A stretch of DNA of 64,000 bases, taken from Lysobacter sp. MMG2. Its GTDB lineage: Bacteria; Pseudomonadota; Gammaproteobacteria; Xanthomonadales; Xanthomonadaceae. Under the pieces are notes generated by a model. That model made no database searches, was not told the DNA's origin, and saw only the letters and a list, made by a program, of their open reading frames with translations. Positions 41,402-50,297 of the stretch are shown piece by piece (position 1 is the first letter of the stretch; every line of letters begins with the position of its first letter). The position numbers and the translations under genes were made by a program. Location of the stretch: NCBI RefSeq assembly GCF_016735495.2, contig NZ_JAERQY020000006.1, forward strand, positions 1-64,000, given 5' to 3'.

Positions 41402-42830
41402 GTGCGACCCAGGGTTCCGGGTCCTCCACCGCCGCGCGCGGCTGCCGCGCCGCTTCCAGCCAGGGCAGCACGATTGCCAGCAGGTAGAACTTGGACGCAT
41501 GGAACTTGTTGTCGAGGCGATGGCGGTTGCGGTCGAGCCATGCCGTCGCGCCGGGCAGATCCGGCGAGCGTTCGGCGAAGGCGCGCACGCAGTCGAAGCG
41601 CTCGCGCGCCAAGCCGCGCAGGTCGAAGCGGAAGCTGCCCTTGCCGCGCACATAGGGCAACTCGTCGAAGCGCGTGGCGATGTGTTCGCGGATCAGCAGC
41701 TTGTTGAGCTTGGTCACCGGATCAACCTTCTGGTAGCGCGGCACCTCGCGGTGGATCCACTCGCGCAGGGTCAGATCGCAGAAGGGGTACGCCGCCTGCA
41801 GGCCCAGCGCCGCAGAGGCATAGAGCCCCTTCGCGAAGGCGCCCGCCGAACCGGCGATCGAAGTGGACATGTCGCGCCATTCCCACAAACTCGTCGCCGA
41901 GCCGATCTCGTCCATGAACAGTCCGAGCCGGCTGCGCGAACGCTGCGAGATGCGTTCGCCGAACAACTCGTCGACTTCGTCATCGCTGAAGCGCGAGCCC
42001 GGGAAGACGCGCTCGATCGGGTTCATGCGCAGCGTGCTGAGCAGGTAGCAGGCCTCGAAGCTGTGCCCCACCACCGGCATCTCGGACAACCGTCCCGGCA
42101 CGGGCACGTTGCACGCCAGCCGTTTGAGCCATTGCTGACGCCGGCTCATCGGCGTGCCGAAGTAGCTGTCCGCGCCGAGTCCGTCGATCACGCCGTCGCC
42201 CTCGCGACCCACGATCTGCGTGCCCAGGTCGATGTAGGACAACAGCGCGAAATCGGCCGTGAGCAGCGGCATGCGATCGACCACGGCGAGGTAGCGGTCG
42301 TAAGCCCGGCCGGGATCGCACACCAGCGACTCGTGGCGCAGGCCGAGGGTGCGCGCCACGTGCGTGGCCGAGTCGACTTCGTCTTCCTCCTGGCCGCCGA
42401 GATACGTGATGCAGGTGGTGTCCGGACGAGCATCGGCCATGGCGATGGCGAGCGTGGTGGAATCCTTGCCGCCGCTTTGCAACAACCAGGGCGCGCGAAT
42501 CGTCGCGCAGCTGCGCTGCACCGCCTCGCACAGCAGGCGGTGGTAGACGCTCACCCAGTCCTGGTGGGTGGCCGGGAACTCGGGCACTTCGCCGGCGTTG
42601 CGGAACTTGAACTTGAAGTGCGGCTGCGTATGCATGTCGTCGTGCGGGCAGAAGCCGAACGTCACCAGCCGCACGCCCTCGTAGATGGAGTAGGGCGGAT
42701 AGACGAACGCATTGCGCAGCAGGTCGGCGATGGACACCGGGTCCACCGTCGGACGCGGCACGTCCTTGCGCATCAGTCGCGAGAAGTCCGGCGTGCCGTA
42801 ATACGGTGACATCGTGATCTGGGTTCGCAT
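41394..42830 (-). CDS. Asparagine-synthase-like amidotransferase without glutaminase domain
   Basis: A 478-aa protein with an ATP-pyrophosphatase domain: LLQSGGKDSTTLAIA (PP-loop at 119-124), YLGGQEEDEVDSA and DGLGADSYFG, as in the AsnB synthetase half. It lacks the N-terminal Cys2 glutaminase domain, having instead ~110 residues of another fold. It might use free ammonia, or join other acid/amine partners, e.g. amidating a uronic acid of the polymer. It sits 3 bases after the BY-kinase stop, in the exopolysaccharide operon. Precise reaction unknown. Confidence 0.82.
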   Translation of the reverse strand: MRTQITMSPYYGTPDFSRLMRKDVPRPTVDPVSIADLLRNAFVYPPYSIYEGVRLVTFGFCPHDDMHTQPHFKFKFRNAGEVPEFPATHQDWVSVYHRLLCEAVQRSCATIRAPWLLQSGGKDSTTLAIAMADARPDTTCITYLGGQEEDEVDSATHVARTLGLRHESLVCDPGRAYDRYLAVVDRMPLLTADFALLSYIDLGTQIVGREGDGVIDGLGADSYFGTPMSRRQQWLKRLACNVPVPGRLSEMPVVGHSFEACYLLSTLRMNPIERVFPGSRFSDDEVDELFGERISQRSRSRLGLFMDEIGSATSLWEWRDMSTSIAGSAGAFAKGLYASAALGLQAAYPFCDLTLREWIHREVPRYQKVDPVTKLNKLLIREHIATRFDELPYVRGKGSFRFDLRGLARERFDCVRAFAERSPDLPGATAWLDRNRHRLDNKFHASKFYLLAIVLPWLEAARQPRAAVEDPEPWVAHA

Positions 42831-42833
42831 GCG

Positions 42834-45104
42834 TTACCTCGCCGGCGCCGGGTCGCGCATGGGCTGGTAGTCGTAGTAGGTGTACGCGTACTGGCCCGAA
42901 CCGCGCTTCTGCACCGCGTTGAAGATCGCGCCGCGCACTTCCACGCCGTTCTGTTCCAGGCGCTGCTTGGCCAGCGCGATCTCGCGCTGCTGGTTCAAGC
43001 CCCAGCGCACCACCATCAGGCAGGTGCCCACGTGATGACCGATCACCGCCGCATCCGTCACGGCCAGCACCGGCGGTGTATCGATCACCACGATGTCGTA
43101 CTGTCCGGAGAGCTTGTCCAGCAGCGCCGTGAAGCGCGGATGCATGAGCAGCTCCGACGGATTGGGCGGAATCGAACCGCGCGAGATGAACGACAGGTTG
43201 TCCGTGCCGCCCACCTTGCGCACCGCCTGCACGTCGTCGATCTGCCCGGAGATCAGCTCCGACAGACCGCCGTCGGCGCGCGTGCCCAGCGCCAGGTGCA
43301 GCGTGCCGCGGCGCATGTCGGCATCGATCAGCAACACGCGCTGGCCGGCCTGCGCCATGGTCACGGCGAGGTTGGCGCAGACGAAGGTCTTGCCCACGCC
43401 CGGGCTGGGCGCGGCGATCATCAGCTGGTTGTTCTTCATCTCCAGGCGGGCGAAATGCAGGCTGGTGCGCAGCGTGCGCAGCGCTTCCATCGCCAGGTCC
43501 GACGGTGAGCGGAACGCGAGCAGCCGCTGCTTGCCGTCGCGGCGCTTCGCGCCCGGCGCCGTGGCGATCTGCTGGCCCTTGGCGCTGAAGGGAATCGACG
43601 CGTACACCGGAAGGCCCAGCAGCTCGATGTCCACCGGGTCCTCCACGCCGCGACGGAACATCTGCCGCGTCAGCACGAAGGCGATCATGAACATCGCGCC
43701 CAGCAGCGTGCCCGCGCCGATGACGATCAACGGCTTCGGCCACGACGGGCTGTCCATGTTCACGTCGGCCGGATCGATCACGCGCGCGTTGCCGACCGCG
43801 CTGGCGGCGGCGATGTTGAGCTGCTGCGCCTGGTCGAGCAGGTTGGCGTAGGTCTGGTTGATCACCTCCACGTCGCGGTTGAGTCGGAACAGGCCCTGCT
43901 GCGTATCGGGCAGGTTGCCGATCTGGCCCATGATCTGGTTCTTCTTCGACTCGAACTGGCCGATCTGGCGCATCAGCGACTGGTAGACCGGATGCTCGGG
44001 CGTGTAGCGGCTGGCGATGTCGGCGCGCTGCACCTGCAACTGCTGGATGCTCTGGTCCAGCGCCACGCTCTGGTCGAGCAGCGCCTTGTTCTGCATGCCC
44101 ACGTCCATCGTGCGTGTGCGCGACTGGAAGTCGTTGAGGCGCGCTTGCGCGTCGGCGAGCTCGCGGCGCACCTTGGGCAGTTGTTCGGTGACGAACTGCA
44201 GGCGCTTGGCGGCCTCGGCGGAATTGCGCGCCACGTTCTGGCGCACGTAGGCCTGCGTGATCTGATCCAGCACCTGCTTGGCGCGCAGCGGGTCGGGGTG
44301 CGCATAGGTCAGCGCGATGATGCCGGAGTTGCGGCCCTGCTCGGTCACGGTGATGTCGTTTTTCAGCGCCGCCATCACCGCCATCGAGTTCAGGCGCTTG
44401 AGTTCGAAGCGCGTGCCCGGGTTGGCCGCCATGCGCTGGACTTCCAGCGCCACGCCACGGCCGTTGCTGGCGGCCTGGCCGACGCGGCCTTCCAGCAGCA
44501 GCTTGCCTTCCGGATCGAGCAGGCGATAACGGGCGCGATCGCCCGCGACGAACTGCAACGGGATGCCGACCAACTGCTCGGGCAGCTCGAAGCGGCCGAT
44601 GTCCAGCTGCTCGCCGCCCCACGCATAGCCTTCGAGGCCGAACCACGCGCCGGCCACCTCGCCGGGATTGAAGCGCTGCTGCATGCGCGCGACGGTGTCG
44701 CCGATCAGCGGCATGCGCACGGGTTGCACCACCGTGTCGAGGTCCAGGCGTTCGATCGCCTCGCCGAGCACGCGGCGCGAAGTAAGCAGCTGCGTTTCCG
44801 TCGCCGCCGGCGCGTCCACGATCGGCGGCGTCGGTGCGGTGTTGGGGCTGTTGAGACCGGGCACCGTCGGCGGGCGCGATTCCACCTGCACGACCGCGTT
44901 GGCTTCGTACTTGGGGGTGGCCAGCAGCACGTACGCCACGGCAATCACGAAGAACGCCAGCGTGCCGAACAGGATCGGCCACTTGTTGTCGTTGAGCGTG
45001 GAGACGAGGGTGGGGATGTCGATGTCGTCGTCACGCGTCGCGTTCGCGGCGTTGGGCGGCACGGCATAGGGGGCATCGGCCCGGGAGATCACATGAGTGG
45101 CCAT
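42834..45104 (-). CDS. Wzz/BY-kinase polysaccharide co-polymerase (Wzc/GumC-like)
   Basis: A 756-aa inner-membrane protein that controls chain length and export by cyclic autophosphorylation. A Wzz domain with TM1 (WPILFGTLAFFVIAVAYVLL, residues ~42-61), long periplasmic coiled coils (~210-430), TM2 near 455-475, and a cytosolic BY-kinase. Kinase motifs: Walker A' APSPGVGKT (Lys572), Walker A'' VLLIDADMRRG, and Walker B IVVIDTPP. The C-terminal cluster YAYTYYDYQ is the autophosphorylation tail. AGGTGA precedes the ATG. The counter-acting phosphatase lies at 47878. Confidence 0.94.
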   Translation of the reverse strand: MATHVISRADAPYAVPPNAANATRDDDIDIPTLVSTLNDNKWPILFGTLAFFVIAVAYVLLATPKYEANAVVQVESRPPTVPGLNSPNTAPTPPIVDAPAATETQLLTSRRVLGEAIERLDLDTVVQPVRMPLIGDTVARMQQRFNPGEVAGAWFGLEGYAWGGEQLDIGRFELPEQLVGIPLQFVAGDRARYRLLDPEGKLLLEGRVGQAASNGRGVALEVQRMAANPGTRFELKRLNSMAVMAALKNDITVTEQGRNSGIIALTYAHPDPLRAKQVLDQITQAYVRQNVARNSAEAAKRLQFVTEQLPKVRRELADAQARLNDFQSRTRTMDVGMQNKALLDQSVALDQSIQQLQVQRADIASRYTPEHPVYQSLMRQIGQFESKKNQIMGQIGNLPDTQQGLFRLNRDVEVINQTYANLLDQAQQLNIAAASAVGNARVIDPADVNMDSPSWPKPLIVIGAGTLLGAMFMIAFVLTRQMFRRGVEDPVDIELLGLPVYASIPFSAKGQQIATAPGAKRRDGKQRLLAFRSPSDLAMEALRTLRTSLHFARLEMKNNQLMIAAPSPGVGKTFVCANLAVTMAQAGQRVLLIDADMRRGTLHLALGTRADGGLSELISGQIDDVQAVRKVGGTDNLSFISRGSIPPNPSELLMHPRFTALLDKLSGQYDIVVIDTPPVLAVTDAAVIGHHVGTCLMVVRWGLNQQREIALAKQRLEQNGVEVRGAIFNAVQKRGSGQYAYTYYDYQPMRDPAPAR

Positions 45105-45163
45105 GTTTCGTCACCTGGTAAAGAACTGGGAAAAGCGGAAAGCATCCGACGGCGCACGCGTGG

Positions 45164-47581
45164 TCATGGCGTGCTCCATGCGCGGCGGATCGGCGTCTGG
45201 TTTGGCGAACCGGCGTCCCGAGCGGCGGTCGGAACCGCGTGGGCCGCAGGACGCAGGCCCGCCAAGGCATCGGCGACGCGCGCATCCGCGTCGCCTTGTA
45301 GGACAGCGCCGTCGTCGTCCGACCCGTCCAGGGCGGCGCGCGGCGGCGGAACATGGGCTTCGTCCAGCAAACGCAGGACGTGATCGGTGATCGCCTCGGC
45401 GTCAGGCGACATCAGATGCACGCGGCCGTGCGCTTCGACCGCAGGCGGCTCCAGCGCGAGGAGCGGAACGTCCAGCGCCAGCGCCTCGGCGTGCAGCGAC
45501 GGGCCGACGAAAGCCAGACGCGCGCGGCCGAGCAGGAACAGAGAGGTGAGGTAGTCGGTCGTGTCGATGCGATGCAGGTTCGGCGGCGTGTCCGCGAAGA
45601 ACAGCGGGCCGACCGCGCACACCACGTCGATGTCCGGACGCTCGCGCGCGAGGCGATGGAGCGCATCGCACATCAGCAGTGTGTGCGCCTCGCCGACCTC
45701 GTCGCCGAGCAGCAGCACCAGCGGACGGCCCTCGCGCAACCCGTCGAAGCGTTCGCTCAGTTCGCGTCCGAGGCCGATGTCCGGCTGCAGGCGCTCCAGT
45801 GCGGAGCGCAGTGCATCGGGCGCGGCATCGCCGGTGACCAGCACCCGGTGCGCAGGCACGCCCTCGGCGACCAGCCGGCGTCCGGCCGATTGCCCCGAAG
45901 CGACGTGCAATGCAGCCAGCGCACGCGCGATGCGCCGGCCCGGATCGTCCGCCGAGCGCGGCGCGGCGCTGTGGGCGAGGCCGCCGTCGATGCACACCAC
46001 CGGCACTTGGTGGTAGTGCGCGGCAAGCGTCGCCGCCAGCGTCGCGGGCGCATCGCCCGTCACCACCACCAGATCGGGTCGCACCTGCGTCATCACGCGC
46101 TTGATCCCGCCCAGCGCGCTGGAGGTGATGTCCGCCGGATCGCCGCTCGCAGGCGGCACGCCGAACTGCGCATCGGCCGCGAGATCGAACAGTTCCAGCA
46201 CCTGCGAGGATTCCCGGCCCGACTCCGTCGCCACGCACACGGTGGTTTCGAAACGCTCGTCGAGCGCAAGCTGTCGCGCGATCGGCGCCATGCGCACGGC
46301 ATCGGGCGAATCGCTCAGCACGCACAGTGCACGCATCGGCGGCAGCGGTACTGCGTGCAGTTCGGACGAGGGCTCGGCGCGGTGGAGCATGTCCGGAAGG
46401 GAGATTCCCGCCCGTGCCGGCGGAACGTCGGGGCGTGCCTCCTCGTGGTCGTCGAAGCGCGCCAGCGCGGCCAGGAACGAGATGCCGTGGTTGGTCGGCG
46501 CATGCAGCGGCGCGGCCGGCGCGGGTCGGGGTGCGCTGCGCGGCCAGCGTCCACGCAGCTGCGTCAGGACCTTGGGCACCCACCAGACATGCAGCGCCAG
46601 CACCAGCATGAACGCGGCGAAGCCGAGCGATTGCGGCAAGTTGCGCAGGCCGTAGCCCATCAGCACCAGAAGTCCCGCGATGGCGACCATGCTCAACAGC
46701 ACCAGTCGCGGCGGCATGCCGGTGTCGCACAACAGATGGTGCAGATGCTGCCGGTCGGCGCGGAAGGGCGAGCCGCCCGCGCGCAGACGGCGGTACATCA
46801 CCGCCAGCGTGTCCATCACCGGCAACGCCACGCACCACAGCACGTCCGGCGGATTGAGGCGTCCCACCTTCCCGTGGCTCATGTAGATCAGCGACCAGGC
46901 GAGGATGAAGCCGATCAACGTGCTGCCGGCATCGCCCATGAACACCTTGCGCCCGTCGGGCCAACCCATGTTGACGAAGAAGTAGGGAATCAGCGCCGCA
47001 AACAACACCTGCAACATCAGCAGCACGCCCGGCATGGACCACGGCGATTCGTCGAACAGCAGGATCGCGCCGATGCACACCATCGCCATCGACGCGGCCA
47101 GGCCGTCGATGCCGTCCATCATGTTGAAGGCGTTGATCAGACCGATGACGGCGATGATCGTGAACGGAATGCCGAACAGGCCGATTTCGATGTGGCGCGT
47201 GCCGACGATCTCGCCCAGGTCGTGCACGTAGAAGCCGGACATGAAGATGACCAGGCCGGCGGCGCCGGCTTCGACCAGAAGGCGCGTGGTCACGCTGAGG
47301 TTGCTGGCGTCGTCCAGCGCGCCGGCGGCGACGATCATCACGCCGCCGGCCAGCAGGCTGGTGACGAAGCCGTCGATGTAACCCAGGTAGCTCAGGCCCA
47401 CCAGCGTGCCCAGGAAGAAGCACAGTCCGCCGATCAGCGGAATGCTTCCCCTGTGTTGCTTGCGCGAATCCGGCCGATCGACGAGCCCGATCTTCCGCGC
47501 CCACGGGCGCATGGCGAAGATCGCGAACAACGTCACGGCCAGCGCGATCGCGCTGGCGGCCACCAGCTTGGGGTCCCTCAT
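45164..47581 (-). CDS. WecA-like phosphoglycosyl transferase fused to a degenerate WecB-like domain
   Basis: An 805-aa fusion. Residues 1-350 form an 11-helix polyprenyl-phosphate HexNAc-1-phosphate transferase with DDASNLS, NMMDGIDGLAAS, VFMGDAGST and HLHHLLC motifs; it starts the repeat unit on undecaprenyl phosphate. After a ~65-residue linker, residues ~416-760 follow the UDP-GlcNAc 2-epimerase (WecB) pattern (VRMAPIARQLALDERFETTVCVA, VVTGDAPATLAATLAAHY). The catalytic motifs are eroded: GTRPE is SDSPD, EAGLRTG is DGGLAHS, and THRRE is absent. GAGGTG precedes the ATG. The C-terminal half may bind sugar nucleotide or regulate. Confidence 0.87.
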   Translation of the reverse strand: MRDPKLVAASAIALAVTLFAIFAMRPWARKIGLVDRPDSRKQHRGSIPLIGGLCFFLGTLVGLSYLGYIDGFVTSLLAGGVMIVAAGALDDASNLSVTTRLLVEAGAAGLVIFMSGFYVHDLGEIVGTRHIEIGLFGIPFTIIAVIGLINAFNMMDGIDGLAASMAMVCIGAILLFDESPWSMPGVLLMLQVLFAALIPYFFVNMGWPDGRKVFMGDAGSTLIGFILAWSLIYMSHGKVGRLNPPDVLWCVALPVMDTLAVMYRRLRAGGSPFRADRQHLHHLLCDTGMPPRLVLLSMVAIAGLLVLMGYGLRNLPQSLGFAAFMLVLALHVWWVPKVLTQLRGRWPRSAPRPAPAAPLHAPTNHGISFLAALARFDDHEEARPDVPPARAGISLPDMLHRAEPSSELHAVPLPPMRALCVLSDSPDAVRMAPIARQLALDERFETTVCVATESGRESSQVLELFDLAADAQFGVPPASGDPADITSSALGGIKRVMTQVRPDLVVVTGDAPATLAATLAAHYHQVPVVCIDGGLAHSAAPRSADDPGRRIARALAALHVASGQSAGRRLVAEGVPAHRVLVTGDAAPDALRSALERLQPDIGLGRELSERFDGLREGRPLVLLLGDEVGEAHTLLMCDALHRLARERPDIDVVCAVGPLFFADTPPNLHRIDTTDYLTSLFLLGRARLAFVGPSLHAEALALDVPLLALEPPAVEAHGRVHLMSPDAEAITDHVLRLLDEAHVPPPRAALDGSDDDGAVLQGDADARVADALAGLRPAAHAVPTAARDAGSPNQTPIRRAWSTP

Positions 47582-47877
47582 GCACGCACCTCGGATCGGA
47601 ACACGAATTCGTTAGGCAAGGCGTGTTGGAGTCCGTGTGCAATTGCACCCACCACCACCGACTTCTCTGGCATGAAGGCATCCGGCCCACGTGCGTCCTG
47701 TCGCTTCCATCAGGCTCGCCGCCTCCATGCGCGAACGAATCTATGGAGCGCGTGTTGATGAAAGGATGAAATAAACACGTTCACGGCAATGAACCTGTTA
47801 ACCGCGATAACTCAGGTTCAGATGGATGAACCTCTTCACTGCTTCGGCACGTCGATGAAGCAATTGGACTGAACGTG
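47582..47877. promoter_or_regulatory. Putative control region of the exopolysaccharide operon
   Basis: 296 bases without a gene between the phosphatase and the WecA-like gene, with an AT-rich middle unusual for this genome. It contains a nested dyad: TGAACCTG (47790-47797) with CAGGTTCA (47813-47820), and ACACGTTCA (47775-47783) with TGAACGTGT (47870-47878). The promoter for the large minus-strand operon is expected here. Confidence 0.5.
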
Positions 47878-48312
47878 TCACAGTTTCGTTCGCCATTGCC
47901 GTATACAAGACTCGATGCGATCGAACGCGAAATCGTACGCATCACGCTCGCGTCCGTAGGGGTCATCGATGTCGGCGCCGTCGTCCCAGTGCGTGAGCAT
48001 CAGCACGCGCCCGCGCAGCGTCGGACATAGCGCGAGCACGGCGGCCACTTGGCGTTGTTCCATCGCCAGAATCAGCTGCGATTGCAGCATCAGCCCCTTG
48101 CTGGCCTGCTTTGCCACGTGCGCGGCGCCGTCATACCCGTGCGAGGCGAGCACGTCCTGGGCGAGCGGGTCGATGGGGAATCCGCGCATGGCGGCCAGCC
48201 CGGCGGAGTGGAATTGCAGCCCGTCGCGCGCCACGCGCGTGCGCGCGATGGTTTCGGCCATGGGGCTGCGGCAGATGTTGCCCTTGCAGACGATGAGGAC
48301 GCGTGTGGTCAT
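47878..48312 (-). CDS. Low-molecular-weight protein tyrosine phosphatase (Wzb-like)
   Basis: A 144-aa cytosolic phosphatase. The active-site loop VCKGNICRSPMAE gives Cys9-x5-Arg15, and the acid is in DIDDPYGRERDAYDF near the C-terminus. Wzb-type enzymes dephosphorylate the tyrosine-rich tail of the BY-kinase encoded next door, which lets the export cycle restart. Probably expressed upstream of, but not necessarily co-transcribed with, the WecA-like gene, as 296 bases separate them. Confidence 0.92.
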   Translation of the reverse strand: MTTRVLIVCKGNICRSPMAETIARTRVARDGLQFHSAGLAAMRGFPIDPLAQDVLASHGYDGAAHVAKQASKGLMLQSQLILAMEQRQVAAVLALCPTLRGRVLMLTHWDDGADIDDPYGRERDAYDFAFDRIESCIRQWRTKL

Positions 48313-48386
48313 CGCCAGACGCTAACAAACGCGCCGCCGCGATCCCTTCATGAGCGTCGCCAACGTTCAGGAAGGTGGTGTGCGCG

Positions 48387-49253
48387 TCAAATACGTTCAG
48401 GCAGTGTCTGTCGCACGCGGTACATCGCATGCCAGGGGTCGCGCTTGAGGTTGCGCGAGCGCCGCAGTGCCTTGCGCAGGTCGAATGCGCCGGCCTGTCG
48501 CACGCGGCCCAGCTCTTCCCAGGTCAACGGCATCGCCACCGTCGCGCCGGGCTTGGCACGCAGGGACCAGCTCGCCACACTGGTCGCGCCGCGCGTGTTG
48601 CGCAGCCAGTCGATGAAGATGAGGCCTTCGCGTTTGGCCTTCGATGCGGTGGCGATGTATCGCTCCGGTGCGCGCGCCACCATCGAATCGGCGAAGGCCT
48701 CGCAGAACGCCTTCACCTGCGTCCAGTCCGGCCCGGGACGGATGGGAACCACGACATGCACGCCCTTGCCGCCGGACATGCGCACCCAGCTGCGCAGGCG
48801 AAGGTCCCCGAGGCGGTCGCGCACATCGCGCGCGGCGGCCTTCAGCGCGTTCCACTCGATGCCTTCGTCGGGGTCCAGGTCGAACACCAGCCGATCGGGC
48901 TTTTCGACATCGTCCGTGCGCGCGCCCCAGACGTGGAACTCCAGTGCGTTCATCTGCACCAGTTCGAGCACGCCGTCGAGGTCTTCCACGAAGAGGTAGT
49001 CGTCGGCGCCGCTGACTTCGCGCAGGTGGATCTTGCGCACGTGCTCGCCTAGCGAATCGGCGTGGTGCTTCTGGAAGAAGCACGTGCCTTCCACGCCGTC
49101 CGGGCAACGCACCAGCGAGAGCGGGCGCCGGATCAGTTCCGGCAGCAGCCAGCGCGACACCGCGCGGTAGTACTCGGCGACATCGCCCTTGGTGACCCCG
49201 ACCTGCGGGAACACCACGCGTTCCGGACTCGTGAGCCGCGGCGTCGTCGCCAT
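48387..49253 (-). CDS. Stand-alone LigD-type primase/polymerase (NHEJ)
   Basis: A 288-aa protein corresponding to the polymerase domain of LigD only, with no ligase or phosphoesterase. LVRCPDGVEGTCFFQKH, the metal-binding pair in RLVFDLDPDEG, SGGKGVHVVVPI and SWSLRAKPGATVAMPL are the family signatures. It fills or extends DNA ends with ribo- or deoxynucleotides during end joining. Ku lies 28 bases upstream on the same strand, so the two form an operon. It is paralogous to the C-terminal third of LigD at 61354. Confidence 0.92.
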   Translation of the reverse strand: MATTPRLTSPERVVFPQVGVTKGDVAEYYRAVSRWLLPELIRRPLSLVRCPDGVEGTCFFQKHHADSLGEHVRKIHLREVSGADDYLFVEDLDGVLELVQMNALEFHVWGARTDDVEKPDRLVFDLDPDEGIEWNALKAAARDVRDRLGDLRLRSWVRMSGGKGVHVVVPIRPGPDWTQVKAFCEAFADSMVARAPERYIATASKAKREGLIFIDWLRNTRGATSVASWSLRAKPGATVAMPLTWEELGRVRQAGAFDLRKALRRSRNLKRDPWHAMYRVRQTLPERI

Positions 49254-49281
49254 GCGTCAGCGTCGCATCGCAGGCGCGCGT

Positions 49282-50193
49282 TCAGGCCGACTTGCGCCCG
49301 GTGCGTTTGCGCGCGGTGGTGGTGGCGGCCTTCTTCGCGGGCGCCTTCTTCGCGGCGGCCTTCTTCGCCGGCGCGGGCTTGGCGCTGCCGCCCTTCTTCT
49401 CCAGGCTGCGCTTGAGCAGATCGGCGAAGTCGATGACGTTGGTCGCGGCGTTCTCCGGCAGCTTGTCCTCGTCGGCGGCCGTCTTGTTGCGCACCACGTT
49501 CTTGGACTTCACGCGGTCTTCGATGACCTTGGTCAGGCGCTCGCGGAAGTCGTCCTTGTAGTCCTCCGGCTCCCACTTTGAACTCATCGACTCGATGAGC
49601 TGCTTGGCCATGTCGATCTCGCGCGCGGTGATCTTCCACTTCTCCAGGCCGCCTTCGGGCAGCTTGTAATCGGCCGGATCGACCAGCTCCTGGGCGAAGC
49701 GCAGAATCAGCAGCATCAGCGCCTCGTCCTTGGGCACGACGGCGGCGAGGTATTCGCGCGTTCGGATCACCACGCGTCCCACGCCCGCCTGGCCGGTGCG
49801 CTTGAGCACCTCGCGCAACAGCACGTAGCCCTTCTCGGCCTTCTTGCCCGGCTCGAGGACGTAGGGTTTCTCGAAGAACTCCGGGCCGATGGATTCGATG
49901 TCGACGAAGGTGTCGATGTCCACCGACTCCTTGTGGTCCGGGGATGCGGCGGCGATGTCGGCTTCCTCCAGCACGACGTAGCTGCCCTTGTCGTACTCGA
50001 AGGCCTTGACGATCTCCTTCCACGGCACTTCCTCGCCGGTCTCGGCGTTGACGCGCTCGTAACGGATCGGCGCGTTGTTGCGGCTGTCGAGCATGCGGAA
50101 GTGCAGGTCGACGCGGCGCTCGCCGGTCATCAGTTTCACGGGGATGTTGAGCAGACCGAACGACAGCGTGCCGGTCCAGATGGGGCGGGCCAT
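49282..50193 (-). CDS. ku: Bacterial Ku, NHEJ end-binding protein
   Basis: A 303-aa homodimeric protein that encircles DNA ends and recruits LigD. It starts ARPIWTGTLSFGLLNIPVKL and has VDIESIGPEFFEKPYVLEP and the central beta-barrel sequence typical of bacterial Ku. A Lys/Ala-rich tail (PAPAKKAAAKKAPAKKAA) of ~35 residues should add non-specific DNA contacts, as in several Ku proteins. The ATG at 50193 follows a strong purine-rich box (GGGAGAGG). It is first in the Ku-polymerase operon. Confidence 0.95.
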   Translation of the reverse strand: MARPIWTGTLSFGLLNIPVKLMTGERRVDLHFRMLDSRNNAPIRYERVNAETGEEVPWKEIVKAFEYDKGSYVVLEEADIAAASPDHKESVDIDTFVDIESIGPEFFEKPYVLEPGKKAEKGYVLLREVLKRTGQAGVGRVVIRTREYLAAVVPKDEALMLLILRFAQELVDPADYKLPEGGLEKWKITAREIDMAKQLIESMSSKWEPEDYKDDFRERLTKVIEDRVKSKNVVRNKTAADEDKLPENAATNVIDFADLLKRSLEKKGGSAKPAPAKKAAAKKAPAKKAATTTARKRTGRKSA

Positions 50194-50297
50194 GGGATAC
50201 CTCTCCCGGGCGAATCGCGGGGCGGGCTATCGACTTTCCGACGGGAGGTGTTGGCGGGCGGTGAAAGGGGGGCGGTGAAAGGCGGGCGATACGTCGC

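Noticed and set aside
41980-44982. A 1000-codon open frame over the BY-kinase and asparagine-synthase genes
   Set aside because: Composition is Arg/Ala/Gly-rich and motif-free; both true genes in another frame of the same strand carry intact motifs.
30523-48312. Xanthan (gum) operon
   Set aside because: Parts such as GumB-, GumC- and GumL-like genes are present, but gene order, the WecA-type initiator and the number of glycosyltransferases do not fit the xanthan pathway.
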